64,000 bases of DNA from Methylosinus sp. LW4 (GCF_000379125.1 NZ_KB900626.1:374014-438013), one strand, 5' to 3'; positions 8,667 to 17,220 are shown, counted from the first letter of the stretch. A program made the numbers and translations. The notes: generated from the sequence alone by a model not told the origin.

Positions 8667-9707
8667 ATGAGCGAAGCCGAAGAAAAAAAGGGACTCTTCG
8701 CGCGGCTGTTCGGCCGTGGAGGAACGCCCGCCGAAGAAGCCGGCGCAGATCGTCCGAAAAAGCGTTCCTGGTGGGAGCGGCTGACCGGGGGGCTGTCGCG
8801 CTCCTCGCAGGCCATCGTCCAGGGCATTTCCGATCTTTTCAGCAAGCGCAAGCTCGACGCGCTCACCCTCGAGGAGCTCGAGGATGTGCTGATCCGCGCC
8901 GATTTGGGCGTCGCCGCCGCGCAGCGCATCGCCGGCAAGGTCGGCGCCGCGCGCTATGAGAAGGACATAGGCCCGGACGAGGTGCGCGCCATTCTGGCGG
9001 AGGAGGTCGAGCGCGTGCTCGAGCCCGTCGCGCTCCCCTTCGAGATGGACCAGACGAAGAAGCCGTTCATCGTGCTCGTCGTCGGCGTCAACGGCTCCGG
9101 CAAGACGACGACCATCGCCAAGCTCGCCGCCAAATGGACCGGCGAGGGCAAGAAGGTGATGCTCGCCGCCGGCGACACTTTCCGCGCCGCGGCCGTGGAG
9201 CAGCTCCGCATCTGGGGCGAAAGGCTCAACTCGCCCGTCTGTTACGCGCCGGAGGGCGCCGACGCCGCGGGCCTCGCCTTCGACGCCATCAAATCCGCGC
9301 GCGAGCGCGATTCCGACATTCTGCTGATGGACACGGCCGGCCGGCTGCAGAACCGCGCCGAGCTGATGGCGGAGCTGGCCAAGATCGTCCGCGTGATGAA
9401 AAAGGCCGAGCCCGAGGCGCCGCACGCCGTTCTTCTGGTGCTGGACGCGACCGTCGGCCAGAACGCCATCGCCCAGGTCGACGCCTTCGAGCGGACCGCC
9501 GGCGTCACCGGCCTGGTGATGACCAAGCTCGACGGCACGGCGCGCGGCGGCATTCTCGTGGCCATCGCCGAGAAATACGGCCTGCCCATTCACTTCATCG
9601 GCGTCGGCGAAGGCTCGGAGGATCTCGAGCCCTTCACCGCACGCGATTTCGCCCGCGCCATCGCCGGGCTCGACTCCGACGCCGAGGCGGGCGAGCAGCA
9701 ATCATGA
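8667..9707 (+). CDS. ftsY: Signal recognition particle receptor FtsY
   Basis: The SRP receptor GTPase (346 residues), which docks ribosome-nascent chain complexes at the inner membrane for co-translational insertion. A short charged N-terminal region (MSEAEEKKGLFARLFGR) stands in for the long acidic A domain of enterobacteria; the N domain follows at about 45-125, and the G domain has the P-loop GVNGSGKTTTIAKLA near residue 140, then DTAGR and TKLDG. The start at 8667 was chosen because the longer reading frame upstream overlaps the divergent kinase gene and lacks family similarity. Its stop overlaps the yciB start by four bases (ATGA). Confidence 0.97.
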   Translation: MSEAEEKKGLFARLFGRGGTPAEEAGADRPKKRSWWERLTGGLSRSSQAIVQGISDLFSKRKLDALTLEELEDVLIRADLGVAAAQRIAGKVGAARYEKDIGPDEVRAILAEEVERVLEPVALPFEMDQTKKPFIVLVVGVNGSGKTTTIAKLAAKWTGEGKKVMLAAGDTFRAAAVEQLRIWGERLNSPVCYAPEGADAAGLAFDAIKSARERDSDILLMDTAGRLQNRAELMAELAKIVRVMKKAEPEAPHAVLLVLDATVGQNAIAQVDAFERTAGVTGLVMTKLDGTARGGILVAIAEKYGLPIHFIGVGEGSEDLEPFTARDFARAIAGLDSDAEAGEQQS

Positions 9708-10309
9708 CACAAGAGACCGCAGCGCCCGCCAAGAGGCGCCTTCACCCGGGACTGAAATTCGCGCTGGAGATGGGGCCGCTGGTCCTGTTCTTCATCGTCA
9801 ATCAGAAGTTCGGCATCTTCCAGGCGACGGCGGCGCTGATGGTCGCCGTGGTGGCGACGCTCGCCGTCTCTTATTCCATCACGCGCCATCTGCCGACCAT
9901 GCCGATGGTCACGGCGATCTTCGTGCTCGTCTTCGGCTCGCTGACCTTTTTTCTGCAGGATGAGAATTTCATCAAGCTGAAGGTCACGATCCTCTACGCT
10001 CTCTTCGGCTCGGCGCTGCTCGGCGCGCTGTGGTTCGACAAGCTGCTGCTGCCGGCGGTGTTCGAATCCGCCTTTCGGCTGGACGACGCCGGCTGGCGCA
10101 AGCTCACCTGGCGCTGGGCGCTCTTCTTCTTCTTCCTCGCCGCGCTCAACGAATTCGTGCGCCGCGGCTTTCCGACCGACGTCTGGGTGAATTTCAAGGT
10201 CTTCGGCATTTTGCCGCTGACGCTGCTCTACGCTCTGTCGCAAATCCCGCTGATGATGCGCCATGAGCTGAAGGAAGAGGCGGTCGAGGAGCCGGACAGC
10301 CATTTCTGA
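9704..10309 (+). CDS. yciB: Intracellular septation protein A family membrane protein (YciB/IspZ)
   Basis: A 201-residue inner-membrane protein with five or six hydrophobic helices, starting with LKFALEMGPLVLFFIVNQKFGIF and carrying the family segments WFDKLLLPAVF, WALFFFFLAALNEFVRR and WVNFKVFGILPLTLLYAL. The family is linked to envelope integrity and septation in enterobacteria. Its start overlaps the ftsY stop, so it is translationally coupled to that gene, an arrangement common in this bacterial group. Confidence 0.95.
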   Translation: MTQETAAPAKRRLHPGLKFALEMGPLVLFFIVNQKFGIFQATAALMVAVVATLAVSYSITRHLPTMPMVTAIFVLVFGSLTFFLQDENFIKLKVTILYALFGSALLGALWFDKLLLPAVFESAFRLDDAGWRKLTWRWALFFFFLAALNEFVRRGFPTDVWVNFKVFGILPLTLLYALSQIPLMMRHELKEEAVEEPDSHF

Positions 10310-10450
10310 CGTAATCTCGGCCTGCTGATTTCCGGCTCTTTCTCGTCCGGCGCGCCTTGTGCGGTCTCGCACAGGCGCCCGCGGACGGCGGCGCTAATTC
10401 TCATGGCGTTCGCCGCCGATGCGGCTTTTCCGACGAGAAGGAAGCCCGCC

Positions 10451-10600
10451 ATGACCGAGTTCGTCCAGCTCTTCGCCGCTCTTCTGGCCGCGATCGTCAT
10501 CGGCGCCGTTTTCTCGCTCTTCAACGCCGAGGCCGCCATCGCCTCTGCGCCGGCCGGCGCCGTTCATTCGGTGATCTGCGGCGGCGGCTGGTGCGGCTGA
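10451..10600 (+). CDS. Small exported or membrane peptide ending in a CGGGWCG motif
   Basis: A 49-residue ORF not assignable to a known family. The start at 10451 has AAGGAAG about seven bases upstream; a longer frame from 10403 lacks this. Residues 4-24 are strongly hydrophobic (FVQLFAALLAAIVIGAVFSLF), followed by an Ala-rich stretch that could hold a signal peptidase site (NAEAA or ASA), and a tail with two cysteines, ICGGGWCG, at the very C-terminus. It lies just before a DsbA-type oxidoreductase on the same strand, about 70 bases away, so a Cys pair exported beside a disulfide enzyme is plausible. Coding potential rests on the ribosome site and composition. Confidence 0.5.
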   Translation: MTEFVQLFAALLAAIVIGAVFSLFNAEAAIASAPAGAVHSVICGGGWCG

Positions 10601-10667
10601 AAGCGCACCCCAAAATCGCTTCTTTCTGTGCTAGCCGGGATGCGATCTCGATGAGGAGCGCATTCTC

Positions 10668-11375
10668 ATGGCCGAATATGAATTGCTTTCGTCGCTCAGC
10701 CGCCGTGTCCTGCTCGGCTCGCTCGCCGCAATGGCGGGGGCCGCCGCCTTCCGCCCGGCTCGGGCGCAGGAGAATAATCTCTTTCCGATCATGGCCGACG
10801 ACGGTCAGCCGATCGCCAATTACCGCCTGCCGTCGGAACTCTCGCCGGCCGATCTTCCCGGCCTGCTCTGGCATGGGCCGGCCACCGCCGATGTGGTCGT
10901 GTTCGAGTTCTTCGACTATAATTGCCCCTATTGCCGCAAGGCCGCAGGCGATCTCGATGCGCTCCTCGGCAAGGACAAGAATGTCCGGCTCGGCCTCGCC
11001 GACAACGCCGTCCTCGGCCTCGGCTCCTTTCTGGCGGCGCGGGTGAAGCAGGCGGTTCTGCGCCTCTACGGGCCGGAGAAGGCCTATCAGCTCCACAAGC
11101 AATTATTCGCGCATCGCGGCGCCATTGACGGGATCTCCGCTCTCTCGGTCGCCAAAGCCATGGGGCTCGACGCCGCCAAGATCGAGGAATCGGCGAATTC
11201 GGACATGATCGGCGGCGTGGTGAAGCGCCATGTCCAGCTCGCCGCCGATCTCGGCTTCGCGGCCTCGCCGTCCTTCGTCATCAGCTCTGTGGGCGTTCTC
11301 GGCTATCCCGGCGCCAAGTCGATCGCGCGGATGATCGCCGCCAGCCGCAAATGCGATGCGCCCGCCTGCGGCTGA
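10668..11375 (+). CDS. DsbA-family periplasmic thiol:disulfide oxidoreductase
   Basis: A 235-residue thioredoxin-fold protein exported by a leader with a twin-arginine-like start (SRRVLLGSLAAMAGAA, cleavage near ARAQ). The active site is Cys86-Pro-Tyr-Cys89 in FFDYNCPYCRKA, the usual helical insertion follows, and the cis-proline loop is ASPSFVI. It resembles the DsbA/ScsC/Com1 group that oxidises or isomerises disulfides in exported proteins. No DsbB partner lies nearby. The C-terminus has an additional CDAPACG cysteine pair, which echoes the CGGGWCG tail of the small ORF just upstream. Confidence 0.92.
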   Translation: MAEYELLSSLSRRVLLGSLAAMAGAAAFRPARAQENNLFPIMADDGQPIANYRLPSELSPADLPGLLWHGPATADVVVFEFFDYNCPYCRKAAGDLDALLGKDKNVRLGLADNAVLGLGSFLAARVKQAVLRLYGPEKAYQLHKQLFAHRGAIDGISALSVAKAMGLDAAKIEESANSDMIGGVVKRHVQLAADLGFAASPSFVISSVGVLGYPGAKSIARMIAASRKCDAPACG

Positions 11376-11448
11376 GCCCGCGGCGCCGCTCTCGACTTTG
11401 CGGGCGATCTCTCGCAGATTGCGGCTCCGTTCCAGCCGAGACATTCCC

Positions 11449-11808
11449 ATGACCATTCGCACCATTTCCATTTCTCTCGTCACCGAAGACATTTCCCGTT
11501 CCGTCAAATTCTATGTCGAGGAGCTCGGCTTCGTCTGCCTGCTCAAATTGGAGGAATTCGCGCGCGTGCGCTCGGGCGCGGCGGACATAATGCTCGTCTC
11601 CCCCAATGCGCATCGCGAATGGCGAGGGCCGCAGCTCACCGGCGCCGTCTATCTCGGCGTCGACAATATCGACGAATTATGGGAACGGCTGAAGGATCGC
11701 GCGCGCATCGTCTATCCGATCGCGACCATGGATTATGGCGTGCGCGAGTTCGGCCTGCTGGACGACAGCGGCTATCAGCTCTCGCTGGCGCAGCCTGTCG
11801 CCCGCTGA
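11449..11808 (+). CDS. VOC-family (glyoxalase-like) protein
   Basis: A 119-residue protein with the vicinal oxygen chelate fold: ISISLVTEDISRSVKFYVEELGF at the start and MDYGVREFGLLDDSGYQLSLAQ at the end, which has the pattern of members acting as small isomerases, dioxygenases or antibiotic-binding proteins. The start at 11449 was preferred to the longer frame from 11356 because it begins exactly at the family domain. It stands 17 bases before the DUF4424 gene on the same strand. Substrate unknown. Confidence 0.82.
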   Translation: MTIRTISISLVTEDISRSVKFYVEELGFVCLLKLEEFARVRSGAADIMLVSPNAHREWRGPQLTGAVYLGVDNIDELWERLKDRARIVYPIATMDYGVREFGLLDDSGYQLSLAQPVAR

Positions 11809-11825
11809 GCCCGGCGGAGGATGCG

Positions 11826-12815
11826 ATGCGCGGAACGACCGGAGTTTTTCTCGTCACGCTCTGTCTCGGCGCCGCAGCGGCGCGGGCCAATGATTCGACG
11901 GCGGCGCTGACGACCGGCGGTCTCGTCCTGCGCGCCGACGCCGACATAGAGATGCGCTCGGAAGATTTGTCGATCTCGCGCGAGCGGATCGCGGTCCGCT
12001 ACCGCTTCTTCAACCATTCCGCCGTCGATCGCACGGTGACGGTGGCCTTTCCAATGCCGGAGATCGAATTTCGAGAGTCGGTCAATGTCTCCGTGCCGGA
12101 CGAGGATTCGGACAATTTCCTCAAGTTTCGCACCCTCGTCGACGGGCGAGAAATCGTCGCGCATATGGAGCAGAAGGCTTTTCTCGACGGGGGCGAGGTG
12201 GGCGAGCGGCTGAGGGCGCTCGGCGTTCCGCTGCAGCCGCGCGCCAAGAAGACGCTGGCGACGCTGGACGCGCTGCCGAAGGAGATTCGGCAAAAGCTGC
12301 TGAAGGAAAAGCTCGTCCGCGAGGACGACTACGACCAGGGCAAGGGCATGGAGCATCATGTCGCGCCGGAATGGAGCCTGCGGACCAGCTTTTATTGGGA
12401 GCAGACCTTTCCGGCCGGCCGCGAGATCATCGTCGAGCACGCTTACGCGCCGAGCGTCGGCGGCTCGGTGCAGACGGGCGTCGCGGACAAATCCCGCACG
12501 CCCGCCGAAATCGAGGCTTATCGGACGCGCTATTGCCCCGACAAATCCTTCATCGCCGCCGTCGTCGCCATGACCAAGAAGAATGGCGCGCCGCCGCCGG
12601 AGCAACGCATCGCCTATGTGCTGAAGACGGGCGCCAATTGGGCCGGGCCGATCGGCGATTTTCACCTCGCCATCGACAAGGGCGACCCCGCCGCTCTGGT
12701 CAGCTTTTGCGAGACCGGCGTGACGAAGACCGGCCCGACGCGTTTCGATGTCCATAAGACCGATTTCAAGCCGATGCGCGACCTCGATATTCTCATCATC
12801 GACGCGTCCCATTGA
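11826..12815 (+). CDS. Exported DUF4424 family protein
   Basis: A 329-residue secreted protein with a signal peptide (MRGTTGVFLVTLCLGAAAARA, mature N-terminus NDSTAAL). The body resembles DUF4424: the early strand GLVLRADADIEMRSEDLSIS, the YRFFNHSAVDRTVTVAFPMPEI segment and the FHLAIDKGDPAALVSFC segment near the C-terminus. Members are beta-rich periplasmic proteins of unknown role found widely in proteobacteria. Two ATGs overlap at 11821 and 11826; only the second is in frame. It follows the VOC gene closely and converges on a monooxygenase-like gene. Confidence 0.8.
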   Translation: MRGTTGVFLVTLCLGAAAARANDSTAALTTGGLVLRADADIEMRSEDLSISRERIAVRYRFFNHSAVDRTVTVAFPMPEIEFRESVNVSVPDEDSDNFLKFRTLVDGREIVAHMEQKAFLDGGEVGERLRALGVPLQPRAKKTLATLDALPKEIRQKLLKEKLVREDDYDQGKGMEHHVAPEWSLRTSFYWEQTFPAGREIIVEHAYAPSVGGSVQTGVADKSRTPAEIEAYRTRYCPDKSFIAAVVAMTKKNGAPPPEQRIAYVLKTGANWAGPIGDFHLAIDKGDPAALVSFCETGVTKTGPTRFDVHKTDFKPMRDLDILIIDASH

Positions 12816-12825
12816 GGGCGTCGGG

Positions 12826-13137
12826 TCATATCGGCTCCTCGGCGCCGATCTCATAGGAGACGAGCCGGCGATCGCCGACGCCGAGCGCCTCCCAGCCGTC
12901 GCGCCATCGGCGCAAATGGTCGGACGCGAAATGCGCCGCGAGCGCCGTGCGGTTCTCCCATATCTCCGTCACGCGGACGAGCCCGGGCTCCAGCACGTCT
13001 TCTGCATAGGAATAGGCGAGGCAGCCGGGCTCCGCGCGGCTCGCATGGATCATCGTCGCCATCGCCGGGCGCGCCCGCTCGAGCGAGCCCGGCGGGATGC
13101 GAATGGTTCCGACGATCAGAATTCGGTTCGGCGGCAT
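12826..13137 (-). CDS. Antibiotic biosynthesis monooxygenase (ABM) family protein
   Basis: A 103-residue ferredoxin-like-fold protein of the ABM/quinol monooxygenase type: ILIVGTIRIPPGSLERARPAM, SRAEPGCLAYSYAEDVLEPGLVRVTEIWENRTAL and FASDHLRRW are the family landmarks, including the conserved E-x-W strand and the histidine in the following helix. Such proteins oxidise quinols or polyketides without cofactor, or degrade small aromatic compounds, and a number are merely dimeric binding proteins. The start at 13137 (MPPNRIL) fits the family; the longer frame reaching 14142 is antisense to the next gene. It is divergent from the nuclease/phosphatase gene. Confidence 0.83.
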   Translation of the reverse strand: MPPNRILIVGTIRIPPGSLERARPAMATMIHASRAEPGCLAYSYAEDVLEPGLVRVTEIWENRTALAAHFASDHLRRWRDGWEALGVGDRRLVSYEIGAEEPI

Positions 13138-13178
13138 AGGAAGCCCCCCATTCGTCCGCGCGAAGCGCTGTCGCATCA

Positions 13179-13208
13179 TTGAAACAAACGTCGTGCAGTG
13201 ATTATACT
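13179..13208 (+). promoter_or_regulatory. Sigma-70-type promoter with embedded inverted repeat
   Basis: TTGAAA at 13179-13184 and TATACT at 13203-13208 are separated by 18 bases, close to a housekeeping promoter, and point toward the gene starting at 13273. A 7-base inverted repeat (CGTCGTG at 13189-13195, CACGACG at 13210-13216) straddles the -10 box and could be a repressor site. Confidence 0.5.
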
Positions 13209-13272
13209 TCACGACGCCGGCGCCGCCGGCCATTGCGTGAAACGGCTTTTTCGCCTTCTTCCGGGCGCACCC

Positions 13273-14379
13273 ATGAAGCTCGCATCCTATAATCTCGAAA
13301 ATCTCTTCCTGCGCGCGCATGCGCTGAACGGCGAAAGCTGGTCCGAGGGCAAGAAGGCGCTGGAGGCGCAGGCCGAGCTCTCCGCCATTCTCGGCAAGCC
13401 GGTCTATACGGCCGCCGATAAGAAGAAGATCATCAAGCTGCTCGGCGAGCTGAAGCTCGAGAAATCCGACGATGGCGGGCCTTTCGCGATCCTGCGCCAA
13501 AATCGCGGCCATCTCGTCAAGCGCGCCAAGACCGGAATCGAGGTCGTCGCCGGCGGCCGCAATGATTGGATCGGCTGGGTCGAGCTGAAACGCGAGGAAG
13601 TGAATGAGGAGGCGACGCGCAATACGGCGCGCGTCATCATCGATGTCGACGCCGATGTGCTCGGCGTCATCGAGGCGGAGAGCCGGCCGGCGCTGGTGCG
13701 CTTCAACGACAATATCGTCAAAGGGGAGGGCGGCAAGCCCTACGCCCACGCCATGCTGATCGACGGCAATGACGATCGCGGCATAGATGTCGGCCTCTAT
13801 GCGCGCGCGGGCTATGAGATCGTCGCCATTCACAGCCATGTCGACGACGCCGACAACACCGGCCGCATCTTCAGCCGCGATTGCGCGCATTATGAAATCC
13901 GCACGCCCAAGGGCAATTTGCTGCATCTCCTTATCAATCATTTCAAGAGCAAGGGCTTCGGCTCGCAGACGACCTCCAACGCCAAGCGCGAGCGGCAGGC
14001 GGCGCGGGTGAAGGAGATTTACGACGCGCTGCGCAAGAGCGCGGAGCATGTCGCCGTCATCGGCGATTTCAACGACACGCCGGACAGCGCGCCGCTGGCG
14101 CCGCTGCTGCTCCAGACCGATTTGAAGGATATCAGCGAGCACGCGCGTTTCGACGACGGCGGACGGCCCGGCACTTTCGCCGCCGGCGCGGCGTCCAACA
14201 AGATCGACTATATTCTTCTCTCGCCCGCGCTATTCGCCGCGACGAAGGGCGGCGGCATTTTCCGCAAGGGCGTGTGGGGCGGCAAGAACGGGACGCTCTT
14301 TCCGCATTACCCCGAGATCACCAAAGCCTCGGAGGCGGCCTCGGATCATGCGGCGATCTTCGCCGAGATCGACGTCTAG
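13273..14379 (+). CDS. Endonuclease/exonuclease/phosphatase family protein
   Basis: A 368-residue metal-dependent phosphoesterase of the EEP (DNase I-like) fold. Landmarks are the N-terminal SYNLENLFL strand, the catalytic glutamate in GVIEAESRP, RGIDVGLYAR, the INHFKSKGFG histidine segment, GDFNDTPDS and the terminal ASDHAAIFAE with the catalytic Asp-His. No signal peptide is present, so action on cytoplasmic nucleic acid or a phosphorylated metabolite is likely. It has its own promoter and ends at a hairpin shared with the convergent next gene. The exact substrate cannot be deduced. Confidence 0.88.
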   Translation: MKLASYNLENLFLRAHALNGESWSEGKKALEAQAELSAILGKPVYTAADKKKIIKLLGELKLEKSDDGGPFAILRQNRGHLVKRAKTGIEVVAGGRNDWIGWVELKREEVNEEATRNTARVIIDVDADVLGVIEAESRPALVRFNDNIVKGEGGKPYAHAMLIDGNDDRGIDVGLYARAGYEIVAIHSHVDDADNTGRIFSRDCAHYEIRTPKGNLLHLLINHFKSKGFGSQTTSNAKRERQAARVKEIYDALRKSAEHVAVIGDFNDTPDSAPLAPLLLQTDLKDISEHARFDDGGRPGTFAAGAASNKIDYILLSPALFAATKGGGIFRKGVWGGKNGTLFPHYPEITKASEAASDHAAIFAEIDV

Positions 14380-14396
14380 TGGTCTGCTCTCGGGAA

Positions 14397-14414
14397 GCGA
14401 GCCTTCAGGCTCGC
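14397..14414. terminator. Hairpin between convergent genes
   Basis: A perfect 7-bp stem (GCGAGCC, TTCA loop, GGCTCGC) lies between the stops of two converging genes. There is no T-run, so termination is plausible but not certain. Confidence 0.45.
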
Positions 14415-14433
14415 CCCTTCGCAGCCCGACAGC

Positions 14434-14880
14434 CTATCTGTTCCACTCGCGCTGATGCAGCTCCAATTCGAGATGGCGCAGGAATTTCGCATCCGGCAGC
14501 GCGCGCAGCGCCGCTTCGATGCGATCTATGTCGGCGCCTTCGACATCGGCCGCGAACAGCACCATCAGGCCGCCGTCGCCGCTTTCGACGATCGCATCCT
14601 CGAGCCGTGAGACATCGCCGCCGCGCTCCCCTTTGACCACGGCGAAATCGAAGACGATCCGCAGATCGTCCGAGCGCAATATGATCGCCTCCAGGCTTTC
14701 CAGCTCGGCTTCCGGCGCCTCATGGGCGAGCCGATAGGCGAATTCTGGATCGCCGGCCGCGAGGACGGCGAGCTGGAGTTGCGGGCTCCAGCCCTGCTCA
14801 CGCAAGCGGCGGAGCGCCTCGACGAGAGGCAGGGGATCGGCGGCGAGGGAATAGGCGCGCTGCGCCATCGCTTGCGGCAT
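14434..14880 (-). CDS. Hypothetical protein, 148 residues
   Basis: I do not recognise this protein. It is acidic and helix-rich in the first half (LPLVEALRRLREQGW) with a second half of alternating strands and helices that ends HLELELHQREWNR. There is no signal peptide or membrane segment. An alternative start four codons in (MAQRAYS) is possible. It converges on the nuclease/phosphatase gene and is followed on the upstream side by an intergenic stretch with low G+C that probably holds the promoter of the L,D-transpeptidase. Confidence 0.6.
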   Translation of the reverse strand: MPQAMAQRAYSLAADPLPLVEALRRLREQGWSPQLQLAVLAAGDPEFAYRLAHEAPEAELESLEAIILRSDDLRIVFDFAVVKGERGGDVSRLEDAIVESGDGGLMVLFAADVEGADIDRIEAALRALPDAKFLRHLELELHQREWNR

Positions 14881-15175
14881 GGGCGGGGCTCTCTCTTTTT
14901 CTTTTTCGGCGTCCGAGCGCTGTCTCGAGCTTGCTACAGACTGTCGCGTCGGAATTCCCCGGCAAGAACCGCGCCGGCCGGCGAAAAGAAGCGCGCCGGA
15001 CGGCGAATGGGCGCCGCCTCGCCCCCGCCCAGCGTGAACGCGGGCGTTTTCTATTCGTCAACCATAAAAAATGCTTCAGATTTACGATTAAAATTCAGGG
15101 TTTATTCTTCGCCCGGTTCAGCTAGAGCAAGATGAGCGCGCCGGCCCTCGGGCGGCGCGACGGGCGGTGCGTTTC

Positions 15176-15988
15176 ATGTCCAAAAGAGTCTCCTGTCTCC
15201 TCGCCATTCTTCTTTCGTCTTCGGTCGGCGCAGCCGCCGCGGCTCCGCGCGTCATCACCGGAATCGGCGAGCGCGAGGCCGGCCGGCTCTTTCCGGTCGA
15301 GGAGCCGGCGCCCGAGCCGGCCTATGTCGCGCCGCAGCCGGTCGCTCCGATCGCGCCGCCGGCTCCCGCCTATGTCGCGCCGCAGCCGCGCGTGGCGATG
15401 GCGCGCGCCGAGCCGCCCGCGGCTCCCGGCGCCTATGGCGGCGGCTTCATCGAGCTGCTCGTCACCGGCCAGACGCCGCAGCCGCAAGCGGGTCGTCGCG
15501 TCGCGGCCCTCGGCGCGGGCGAGGCCATTGTCCAGCGCCAGATCGATCCGGTCTTCCTCCGCACCGAGGTCGATTACGCCGGCGCCGAGCGTCCCGGCAC
15601 GATCGTGATCGATTCAGAGAACAAGTTTCTCTATCTCGTGCAGGGAGGCGGGCGCGCGCTGCGCTATGGCATAGGCGTCGGCCGCCCGGGCTTCACCTGG
15701 GCCGGCGTCAAGACCATCTCCCGCAAGGCGGAGTGGCCGGATTGGACGCCCCCCGGCGAGATGCTGGCCCGTCGCCCCGATCTGCCGCGCCATATGGACG
15801 GCGGGCCGGCCAATCCGCTCGGCGCGCGCGCAATGTATCTCGGCTCCTCGCTCTACCGCATCCACGGCACCAACGAGCCCTACACGATCGGCCAGAACGT
15901 CTCCTCCGGCTGCATCCGCATGATGAACGACGACGTGGCCGATCTCTATGATCGCGTCCATGTCGGAACCAAGGTTGTGGTTCGTTGA
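15176..15988 (+). CDS. L,D-transpeptidase with YkuD domain
   Basis: A 270-residue envelope enzyme that forms 3-3 peptidoglycan crosslinks or attaches outer membrane proteins. It has a signal peptide (MSKRVSCLLAILLSSSVGAAAA), a proline-rich linker in which AYVAPQP occurs twice, and a C-terminal YkuD domain starting near residue 130 (GTIVIDSENKFLYLV). Catalytic His230 is in RIHGTNEP and the nucleophile Cys246 in SSGCIRM, so it should be active. An ATG at 15176 was preferred over an in-frame GTG nine bases earlier. A short low-G+C stretch at about 15060-15110 may carry the promoter. Confidence 0.92.
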   Translation: MSKRVSCLLAILLSSSVGAAAAAPRVITGIGEREAGRLFPVEEPAPEPAYVAPQPVAPIAPPAPAYVAPQPRVAMARAEPPAAPGAYGGGFIELLVTGQTPQPQAGRRVAALGAGEAIVQRQIDPVFLRTEVDYAGAERPGTIVIDSENKFLYLVQGGGRALRYGIGVGRPGFTWAGVKTISRKAEWPDWTPPGEMLARRPDLPRHMDGGPANPLGARAMYLGSSLYRIHGTNEPYTIGQNVSSGCIRMMNDDVADLYDRVHVGTKVVVR

Positions 15989-16115
15989 CTCTGGCGAGCG
16001 ATTGCCCATGGCGGAACAGCCGTCGCGCGCCTATCTCACGAGGCGCGCAGACGGTTGCAAAACAGCCGGCTTCGGGCGATAGCTGCCATTCGTTTTCTTC
16101 GAAAGGGGCCGATTC

Positions 16116-16259
16116 TTGCCCAGCCTCATCCGCTTTTTGGTCATTGTCGGCGTGCTCGTCGCCCTCGCCTATGCGGGGATGCTGGCGATCGTGGCCTATG
16201 TCTCGCCGCAGCCGCGCGAGATGACGCAGACGATCGCGCCGCAGCGCCTCAACAAGTGA
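16116..16259 (+). CDS. Small single-span membrane protein before xerD
   Basis: A 47-residue ORF using a TTG start at 16116 with AAGGGG eight bases upstream. Residues 4-28 are a hydrophobic helix (IRFLVIVGVLVALAYAGMLAIVAYV) followed by a short polar tail, PQPREMTQTIAPQRLNK. It ends 10 bases before xerD on the same strand. Tiny proteins of this shape, often with the PxPREM-type tail, recur just upstream of xerD in related bacteria as I recall them; their function is unknown. Too short for most gene callers because of length and the TTG start. Confidence 0.65.
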   Translation: MPSLIRFLVIVGVLVALAYAGMLAIVAYVSPQPREMTQTIAPQRLNK

Positions 16260-16269
16260 GACCTTCAGA

Positions 16270-17220
16270 ATGGGCGACGGCAAGCGCCATCCGCTGATCG
16301 CCGCCTTTCTCGACATGCTGGCCGCCGAGCGCGGCGCCGCGCGCAACACGCTCGACGCCTATCGCCGCGACCTTAAAGATTATTTCGAATTTTTGAAGAC
16401 ATCCGGCGCCGATCCGCTGCGCGCCGACACGGACGGCCTGCGCGCCTATCTCGCGGCGCTGGAGGCGCGCGGCATGACCGGCGCGACGGCCGCGCGGCGG
16501 CTCTCGGCGCTGAAGCAGTTTCATAAATTCCTTTATGTCGACCGCTATCGCGCCGATGATCCGGCGGCGGCGCTCGAGGGGCCGCGTCGCCATCGCAGCG
16601 CGCCGGATATTCTCTCGGTGGACGAGGTGACGCGCCTTCTGGACACCGCGCGGGAGGGGATAGACGACGAGTCGCGTCCTCTCGGCGAGCGCATGCGCGC
16701 CGCGCGCCTCCACGCCGCGCTCGAGACTCTCTACGCCAGCGGCCTGCGCGTGTCGGAGCTGGTTTCTCTGCCGGCGAGCGCGGCGCGCGCGCGCGAGCCT
16801 TTCGTCACCGTGCGCGGCAAGGGCGCGAAAGAGCGTCTCGTGCCGCTCTCCGAGCAGGCGCGCGCGGCGCTTCACGCCTATCGCGCGTTGCTCGCCAAGC
16901 ATTCGCCGGGGCTCGCGGCCTCGCCTTTTCTGTTTCCGTCCGATGCAGCGGAAGGGCATCTCACGCGCCAGGCCTTCGCGCGCGATCTCAAAAGCGCCGC
17001 CGCCGCCGCGGGGCTTCCGTCGCGCGACATCAGCCCGCATGGGCTGCGCCACGCCTTCGCCAGCCATCTTCTGCAAAATGGCGCGGATTTGCGCGTCGTG
17101 CAGGAATTGCTCGGCCATGCCGATATTTCGACGACGCAGATCTACACGCATGTGCTGGACGAGCGCATCCGCGCCATGGTGCGCGACCTGCATCCGTTGA
17201 ACATGGCGAATAGCGAGTAG
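16270..17220 (+). CDS. xerD: Site-specific tyrosine recombinase XerD
   Basis: A 316-residue tyrosine recombinase that, with XerC, resolves chromosome dimers at dif. The N-terminal SAM-like DNA-binding domain covers about residues 5-95 (HPLIAAFLDMLAAERGAARNTLDAY). The catalytic domain shows the Arg in YASGLRVSELVSL, Lys in RGKGAKER, the HGLRHAFASHLL box, the second His in LGHADISTTQIYTHV and the nucleophile Tyr in that segment. Its last codons and stop lie inside a tandem 7-base repeat that forms the left arm of a large inverted repeat. It follows a small membrane protein by ten bases. Confidence 0.95.
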   Translation: MGDGKRHPLIAAFLDMLAAERGAARNTLDAYRRDLKDYFEFLKTSGADPLRADTDGLRAYLAALEARGMTGATAARRLSALKQFHKFLYVDRYRADDPAAALEGPRRHRSAPDILSVDEVTRLLDTAREGIDDESRPLGERMRAARLHAALETLYASGLRVSELVSLPASAARAREPFVTVRGKGAKERLVPLSEQARAALHAYRALLAKHSPGLAASPFLFPSDAAEGHLTRQAFARDLKSAAAAAGLPSRDISPHGLRHAFASHLLQNGADLRVVQELLGHADISTTQIYTHVLDERIRAMVRDLHPLNMANSE

